A stretch of 64,000 nucleotides of DNA, from assembly GCF_945859685.1 (NCBI RefSeq), contig NC_079147.1, forward strand, positions 168,313,174-168,377,173, in the 5' to 3' direction. Origin of the DNA: Eupeodes corollae. Lineage: Eukaryota; Arthropoda; Insecta; Diptera; Syrphidae. The notes under the pieces are model-generated. The model saw only the letters and a program-made list of their open reading frames with translations. It was not told the DNA's origin and made no database searches. Both the position numbers and the translations under genes were made by a program. Shown one piece after another: positions 57,183 to 64,000 of this stretch. Each line of letters begins with the position of its first letter. Position 1 is the stretch's first letter.

Positions 57183-58719
57183 ATGTATAAGAAAAGTTTA
57201 AATGATTCATCACATCATGTAACATTTTGTCGACTGAGAAAAGAATATGAATTTTTAAAAAGATTTCTTTATCGCCAGCATATTTTATCTGTAGAATCCA
57301 AAATTAAGAGGAATCTTAAGGCTTTTTGGACTTTTCTGAATACAAAAAGGAAATCGCTCGGTGTTCCTCTATCTATGAAATACAATAATGCTCTGAGCAG
57401 CGATTTAAAAAATATTTGTAACATGTTTGCGAACTTTTTTCAATCTAACTGCGTTGCTGAGCCAGAATCTGCTTTTGAACCAATTCGTGATGTCTCGTCT
57501 GTTAATTTGAGAAATCTTTATGTCTCTAAAAATGATATTTTATCTGAACTATCATCTCTTGATGGCTCTCCTACTTTTCCACCTGACAACATTCCAGCTA
57601 TTTTTGTTAAAAATTGTAGATATAATCTCGTAATCCCGTTTCATATAATCTTAAATCTTTCGCTGTCTACAGGTGTGTTTTTGGATTACTGGAAGTACTC
57701 ATTTGTCACACCAATTCATAAGTCTGGTTCTAAGCAAAATATTGAAAATTATAGGCCTATTGCGAAACTACAATTGGTCCCTAAAGTCTTCGAAGCTAAA
57801 GTCAAGCGAAAACTCTATTCTGTCACTCGGTCTCTTATATCCGAAGATCAACATGGGTTTATAAGTGGTAGGTCTATGGTAACAAATTTGGCAATTTTTA
57901 CCAACTTCTGTCTTCACAGTATGGAACGACGCTTTCAAGTGGATGCTATCTACACAGACTTTGCTAAGGCCTTTGATCGTGTTCAGTTTCATATTTTAGA
58001 GCGTAAATTATTGGGCTTGGGTTTCCACGCTACTTTACTGAGTTGGGTAATGAGTTACTTAAAAAACCGTAAGCAATACGTGAAATTAGGTTCGCATTTT
58101 TCGAAAACGATTTTCAATCATTCGGGTGTTCCACAAGGAAGCCATCTAGGTCCTCTTTTGTTTCTTTTATTTATCAATGATTTGCAAAATTTTATTTTAA
58201 ATTCAAGTGGATTACTTTTTGCGGATGAATTTAAGATTTTTAGACAAATTAAAACTGTGTCTGATTGTACTCAACTTCAACTTGATATTGACAGGCTTAC
58301 AAGTTGGTGTGATATATGTAAATTGCTTGTATTTAAATATTCGTAAATGTGCGGTGATGTCATTTACTGGAGCTAGAAATCCAAACTTGTTTGCATATAA
58401 CATCTCTCAGAGTGATCTTAATCGCGTTACGGTGCAAAAGGATTTGGGGGTTATTTTTAACTCTCAGTTGAGTTTCGCCTTGCATATGGACTTTTTGATC
58501 TCAAAATCGAATGCTATGCTTGGTTTTATATTTAGAAATTCTAGCCCTAAGTTGCTGTCTTTATTTAATATCTATGCTCCTGCGCGTTTCATACGACCTA
58601 GAGAAAACGACTTCTATTATATCCCAAGACACAATACTATTAACGGTTTGAATAATCCTATACGCAATGCTGCTTCCTGTTTCAACCAATTTGAGGATTT
58701 ATTAGATTTCCATTTAAGT
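57183..58719 (+). pseudogene. LINE reverse transcriptase, unit 3
   Basis: Identical to unit 2 to the end of the unit. Here the frame reaches its own stop right after LLDFHLS (TGA 58720-58722), which is probably the original end of the LINE protein. In units 1 and 2 the frame runs on into the next unit. Confidence 0.88.
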
Positions 58720-58728
58720 TGAAATGAA

Positions 58729-59221
58729 TGTTGTACGATCAAACAACCTTGACCGTCAACCTGGGAACTCTATTTTGTCTTTTCTATGAAAAAGATAGGT
58801 AGATCCTGGTTGAGATAAATTAAGCGAAATTACTTTAGATCCTATAACTTTTAAATTACTATATTATAGCCGATATACTATAAAAGCGAAACTATAAACT
58901 TGTAGCGAACGACGAAATGAGAATGCAGCGATTTTTCCCCTAAGGGTTTTTGAACAAGAAAAGAGATTTTATTAAAGTTGAAAGCTTCTATTTATACATA
59001 CATTTTATTGCAGATTTTTAGAGAGAGAAATTACGTTATTTTTAAGTAACATTTTTAAGGCGAATTCAACAATAAGTTATTATGGCGAATGGTATAAATG
59101 AAGCGCCAAATTCAAAAATAAATGTAATAAAAGTAGTAGAATTTATTCAATTTAAGAGTAAGTTAATTATTCAAAATTTAATTCAAAAATAAAGTAATTT
59201 ATGATGATTTGAGCTCCAACA
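58729..59221 (-). mobile_element. 3' LTR of the BEL/Pao retrotransposon
   Basis: A 493-bp segment with terminal TGTTG (58729) and CAACA (59221), inverted with respect to each other as LTR ends should be. The minus strand from 59221 starts TGTTGGAGCTC. Inside are a TATA-like TATAAATAG (minus, about 58997-58989) and AATAAA signals (minus, near 59015 and 58972). ATGAA at 58724-58728 is the likely 5-bp target duplication; the other LTR is outside the window. Confidence 0.75.
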
Positions 59222-59235
59222 TTCCGCCCCCTTTG
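59222..59235 (-). promoter_or_regulatory. Polypurine tract of the BEL/Pao element
   Basis: On the minus strand AAAGGGGGCGGAA lies directly before the LTR start TGTTGG. It is where plus-strand DNA synthesis of the element would be primed. Confidence 0.8.
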
Positions 59236-59248
59236 AAAGGATCACCTT

Positions 59249-60655
59249 TCAAGACGGAATCGCCGCCAATTTGCGAATAGGTCTTCGAAATGTTCCTCGT
59301 TGAGTTTTAACATCGGCGACTCTTACTCGCCCATCAGGACCTTCGATGACTTTGGTGACTCTTCCCAAGAGCCATTTTTGGGGTGGTAAATTGTCTTCGT
59401 GAATGATGACCAAGCTGCCGATAGCGATATTTGGACTTGATGTTGTCCACTTTCCACGACCTTGCAGTTCAGTGACGTACTCGTTGGACCATCGCTTCCA
59501 GAAATGAGTTTTGACAGCGTTAATTCGCCGCCACCTTTCGAGATAGCTTATGTCGGATACCTCAGTCAATAGTTCGGGAATCGCCTTGAGAGAGGATCCG
59601 ATCAGGAGATGTGCTGGTGTTAGGGCTTCGAAGTCGTTTGGATCTGTTGATATAGAAGTAATAGGCCTCGAATTCATGATGGCCTCAATCTCGACAAGTG
59701 CAGTTGACAGCTCTTCGAATGACAATTTGGCGTTTCCAAGGCTGCGATACAAATGACCCTTAGCGACTTTAACTGCAGCTTCCCAAATTCCACCAAAATT
59801 GGGTGCCCTGGGGGGTATAAAATGAAAATTTATATTGGAATTAGTACAATAATTAATGAGATTTTCTTGGTTGGATTTTTTGAACAACATATCTCGCAAC
59901 TCGCTTAGTTTTGACTGTGCGCCAACAAAATTTGTCGCGTTGTCACAGTGGATGTCTTTGGGAATACCTCTACGACCTATCATTCTTTTTAATGCTCCTA
60001 TAAAAGCGTCTGCTGAAAGGTCTGATACAGCTTCTAAGTGAACCGCTTTCGAAGCGAAGCAGACAAAAACTGCCACATAGGTTTTATAAGGCACCTTCCC
60101 CCTGATTTTGTAGTATGTGTAAATAGGACCACAGAAATCAACCCCACAGCATAAAAATGGACGTGAAGATGTTAATCTTTCTGCAGGCAAATCTCCCATT
60201 ACTTGGTCATATAACTTCGGTCGATATCTTGCACAATGAGTGCACCTTCGAATAACGCTGCGTGCCAACTGTCGAACATTGATGATCCAAAATCTTTGTC
60301 TCGTTAGCGCCACAAGAGCCTTTGGACCTGCATGGTAGTTAGAATAGTGCAAATGTCGAATAAGTTCTTTGCTGAAATTGCAATCTTTTGGAAGCAACAT
60401 CGGATGTTTGTTTTCCTCTGGAATGTCAGCATGTTTCAATCTGCCACCTACTCTCAACAACAAAAGACCATTTCTGTCCTCGATAAAAGGACATAACCAT
60501 TTTGTCGATCCTTGAAGTTTTGAGTTTGATTTTACTGCCTGGATCTCCTTCGCAAAATACTCCATTTGTATGACATTAACTATGGTGAGTAACGAATAAT
60601 CTAACTCCCCAGCTGTAAGGTATCGACCTGGGAATGGAATCCTCAGTAATCGTAA
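59249..60655 (-). pseudogene. BEL/Pao pol, integrase part
   Basis: The 438-codon frame 60565-59249 is the 3' half of pol. The zinc-binding HHCC lies at residues 71-111 (HLHYSNYH ... CTHC). The DDE catalytic core has D143 (CGVDFCGP), D208 (HCDNATNF) and E262 (GGIWEAAVK). The C-terminal module (about 340-435, WRRINAVKTHFWKRW ... PPQKWLLGRV) is the DUF5641-type domain of BEL/Pao integrases. The same frame is open back to about 60655 with no ATG. The upstream part of the polyprotein is in another frame, so pol is split by a single-base shift close to 60650. Integrase catalytic residues are intact. Confidence 0.9.
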
Positions 60656-63600
60656 ATTGAGATATCTTTTACGTAAGCAAAGATTCTCAAAACTTTGGTG
60701 TACGAGCTAACCTTTTCAATTAAATTGAGATAATAGTTTTTGTCTTTTTGACAAACTAAAACAGTTTTCCTGTGTTCTAGCAATAAATCTTCTGGAGGAG
60801 GAGAAGCTCCTAATGAACATGGCCACCTTTCTTCATCCTTGATCAAGAAATCTGGACCCCTGAACCAAATTGAACTTTTAAGCTCTTCCGCTGTACATCC
60901 TCGAGAAACTATATCTGCTGGATTGTCAGAAGTTGGAACATGTTTCCAGACCACCTCCTTTGTTGTGTCCTGGATTTCAGCTACTCTATTACCAACGAAA
61001 GTATTTAGCTTCGAAGAATGTGTGGATATCCAGTGCAGAACTATTGACGAATCAGTCCAAAAGTAAGTTTCATTGTAGTGCTTGACGATGACCCTTTGTA
61101 TTGTTACCCAAAGTTTGGATAAGAGATGTGCTGCGCAGAGCTCTAGGCGGGGAAGTGTTCTCTTCTTTGCAGGAGCAACTCTGGATTTGGCGACTAAAAG
61201 TTTCACTCCTACGGACCCACTATTGTCAATGCTCCGCAGATAAATGCAGCAGCCATACCCTTTCATAGATGCGTCTGCGAACCCATGTATCTGGAATCTG
61301 ATATTGTTTTCTAGAAAAACGTATCGAGGAATTGGAAGATTTTGAATTGAGTTGAGATCTGTCATGAATTGACGCCACTCTGTCTCGAGATTTGGAGAAA
61401 TATTTTCGTCCCAATCGAATTTTTCTATCCAAAGCTGTTGTAGCAGTATCTTAGCCCGGATAATTATTGGACTAAGCAAGCCCATTGGATCAAAAAGAGA
61501 CGACGAAAGCGAGAGAATAGATCTTTTTGTGTATTTTGTATAGACCCGATTAGGTTTGTATGAAAAAATGAATTCATCAGCACGAGGGTTCCAAGAAATA
61601 CCTAACGTACTGGTGAGATTGGATTCAGTCAATTTGATGTCCTTTGGTGTAGCTTCTTCAATTAAAGCGATATGATTGCTGTTCCACTTCGAAAGTTCTA
61701 AGCCAGCTGTACTCAAAATTGAAACGACTTCATTCCGTTTTTGACAAAGAGTATCCAAGTCGTCTGCCCCAGTTAGCATGTCATCAACGTAAAAGTCCGA
61801 CTTAAGAACAGCAGCACCTTGACTAAAACGTTCGACGTTAATTTCAGCCAAATACTGAAGACAGCGAATTGCTAAAAAGGGTGCAGATGATGTGCCGTAA
61901 GTTATGGTATTGAGCTGGTAAGTTTGTATTGGGGTATGTTCGTTTTCTCTCCATAAGATGAATTGGAATTTCCTATCCGATGGATGCACAAGGAATTGCC
62001 TATACATCTTAACGATATCTGCAGTTAGCGCGTATCGATAAAGTCTAAAACGTAGCAAAATAATCAAAAGCTCATCCTGTATAGTAGGACCCACCATTAG
62101 TATTCCATTTAAAGAAATTTGTGATGATGTGCGGCAAGATGCGTCGAAGACTACACGTAACTTTGTTGATACGCTATCAGGCCTTAATACATATTGATGC
62201 GGAAGATAATAATGATCTTCATCAAGGTTTGGATTGGGAACTAGAGACATGTGACCTAAACGTTCGTATTCTTTTAAGAAATCAGAATATTGACTTTTTA
62301 TTGATGCATTTTTGGATAACCTACGCTCAAGCGACAAAAATCTTCTAAAAGCAATATCGTAAGAGCCTCCAAGACAGCTAGGATGTTTTTTGAAAGGTAG
62401 TTGTACCATAAGCCGACCGCTAGGAAGCACCTTAATTGTGTCTATGAAATGCTTTTCGCATTCATTCTGCTCTTCAGACCATATTGACCGTAGACCTTGA
62501 ATTTCTTCAAATTCAAAGAATTTTTCAAAATATTTATCAAGACCAACTTCAAGTGTATTGGCTACGCACGATGCTTTCTTTGTAGTGTTGTATTTTGATT
62601 TGTATCTTCCAGATACAATCCATCCTAATGCAGTTTGTTGCAATGATGGAAGACCCTCTCCGAGTTTTATCTGACCTGATTCTAATAAATCGAAGAAAGC
62701 TTCAGCCCCTAATAATAAATCGATTTGTGACGGTTGATTAAAATTCTCATCAGCAAGCTCTAAATTAGAAGGTAGATTCCAACTGCTTACATTGAGAGAT
62801 GCTTCAGGCTGATACCCAGTGATGGAAGGTGCAACTAAAAACTCGAGAGAAATTTCAAAGTTGCTATATCGTGAACGGATTGTTGATTGAGTTTGATATT
62901 TTATTTTTGTTTCAGTCACTCCTATTCCGACGATGTCAACATTCTTACGATGTTTCCTTAGACCAAGTGAATTGGCGAACTTTTCATTAATAAAATTGAC
63001 TTGTGAACCAGAATCTAGTAGAACCCTACCGAGTTGAAAGCCTTCCGATGAGTCCTTGATAAGAACTAATGCTGTTGCTAAAATAACTTGTGCTTCAGGA
63101 ACTTGCTCTTTTTCCATTGCGGAATGAGTTGCAGCTGATGTGCTTTGACCAGATGTATCTGAGGGAGGATTAATACCAGAATTGGTGTCTGCAGGTTGAG
63201 TCCTATGCAAAAGGCTATGATGTGCTTGTTTGCAAGTCTTGCACTTATAAGACGATGGACATCTTAATACACTATGACCCTTCCCTAAACAATTCAGACA
63301 CAAGCCTAGTTTTTTGGTTTTCCAAAATCTATCCATAACCGAAAGCTCAAGAAATTTTTTACAATTTGTAATTGAATGGTTAAGGTCTCGACATAAGATA
63401 CAGGATCGTTGGTTTGCAGCAAGCGAAGTTTGTGGGCGATGAGGATTTACTATTGTTGGCTTTGTTGATGAATGTTTGTTGAATGTCTTCACGCATTGTT
63501 CCGAACGAATATGCTTGCTATCTCTTGCTTCCAAATATTGGCACCGTTTATTGAGTATGCTTGCACAATCCTTCCAATCCGGCAACTTCTTATAGTCCAG

Positions 63601-64000
63601 TTGTTCATCCCACTTCGATTGTATATCTGTGTCAACCTTCGACATCGCAATATGAATTATTATTGCGTTACAAATATTCTCATGCGATCCTATAGAAAGT
63701 AGCGAACTAATCAACGCCGAAATATTGTCTACCAAGCTCCGAAGAGAAACAGAAGAAGCTTTTTGAACCTTAGGTAATTCGATCAGCTGTGAGATATATT
63801 CTAAGAAAATGAGGCAATCATTATCATAGCGCTCTTTCAAACTAAGAAGTGCCTTGGGATAATTGGCTTCCGTGACTTGAAAAGCCTTAACTGTGCCAAG
63901 AGCTTGATCACTCAAACAAGAAAGCAAGTAATTAAATGTTTCTATTTTTGTCAAACTTAAATCATTTTCTACCAAATTGTTGTACGAATTTATAAAATTT
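60643..64000 (-). pseudogene. BEL/Pao gag-protease-RT-RNase H polyprotein, runs off the right edge
   Basis: Open from the window edge (no start codon inside the window; the frame continues upstream) to TGA at 60645-60643. Residue numbers count from the codon at 63975. Gag (DUF1759 type, 1-150); three zinc knuckles (CILC 192, CLNC 226, CKTC 245); aspartic protease LLDSGSQVNF (319); RT with motif A LTADIVKMY (650) and motif C YVDDML (729); RNase H with FADAS (899), LPRLELCA (941) and FWTDSSIVL (972). Order and domains are diagnostic of BEL/Pao. All visible catalytic residues are present, and the only break in the window is the frameshift at the RNase H-integrase linker, so the copy is young. 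Confidence 0.92.

Larger units (their letters stand above)
54704..58719 (+). repeat. Tandem unit 3 (4016 bp)
   Basis: Begins after CATTTAAGT with GCCTCAAATTTGAC and ends at 58719, where the LINE 3' end runs on into TGAAATGAA instead of a new unit. The sequence after 58719 is therefore the original right flank. Confidence 0.95.

Noticed and set aside
46680..58719. Considered a CRISPR-like or satellite array because of regular repeats.
   Set aside because: The unit is 4 kb, contains a LINE and exists only three times; it is a eukaryotic tandem duplication.
1..64000. Search for tRNA or rRNA genes.
   Set aside because: Apart from the tRNA-derived SINE head at 26263 no cloverleaf-like or rRNA-like stretch was recognised by eye; a covariance-model scan was not possible.

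Overview
This is 64 kb of AT-rich, intron-bearing insect DNA, most likely from a fly (Diptera, Brachycera). The evidence is a class I fructose-bisphosphate aldolase gene with the alternative-last-exon layout known from Drosophila, an RR-2 type cuticle protein gene, a MADF-BESS gene, and many insect transposon families (Jockey, LOA-like and I-like LINEs, Tc1/mariner, pogo-like, BEL/Pao). The species cannot be named from the sequence alone.

Layout. At 1-351 is the 5' end of a minus-strand cuticle protein gene with a TATA box. Positions 970-15900 are a graveyard of transposons: a mariner pseudogene, LOA-like and Jockey-like LINE remnants, a Tc3-like element with candidate ends, a MITE with target duplication, a 3.9 kb I-like LINE, and two decayed pogo-like DNA transposons. 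Positions 16190-28420 are the aldolase gene: a possible 5' non-coding exon, a 5.2 kb leader intron, four common coding exons, and two interchangeable 96-nt terminal exons 4.3 kb apart. A 5'-truncated LINE with a perfect 12-bp target duplication and a tRNA-derived SINE sit between the two terminal exons. Positions 29290-33920 hold more remnants (a dispersed repeat, a LINE RNase H fragment, a Myb/SANT pseudogene, a Tc1 relic). Positions 33937-38786 look like one old DNA transposon with candidate inverted ends and an uncharacterised DDE-like protein; a second LINE copy, also with a perfect 12-bp target duplication, is nested in it. An intact single-exon orphan reading frame lies at 39170-39706 and a two-exon MADF-BESS gene at 42282-43255.

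The most striking feature is at 46680-58719: three head-to-tail units of 4008, 4016 and 4016 bp. Each carries the same internally deleted LINE (a PHD-like ORF1, no endonuclease, RT with FADE in place of FADD) plus flanking DNA. I saw no difference between units 2 and 3; unit 1 differs by one 8-bp indel and one base in the parts compared. This is either a very recent tandem amplification or an assembly artefact. A minus-strand BEL/Pao retrotransposon (LTR 58729-59221, polypurine tract, integrase, then gag-protease-RT-RNase H) fills the rest and runs off the right edge; one frameshift splits its pol.

The host genes visible are few: cuticle protein (extracellular matrix), aldolase (glycolysis), MADF-BESS (putative transcription regulator) and perhaps the orphan frame. 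They do not form a functional cluster. Most of the window is selfish DNA at different stages of decay, nested in a way that gives a relative order of insertion.
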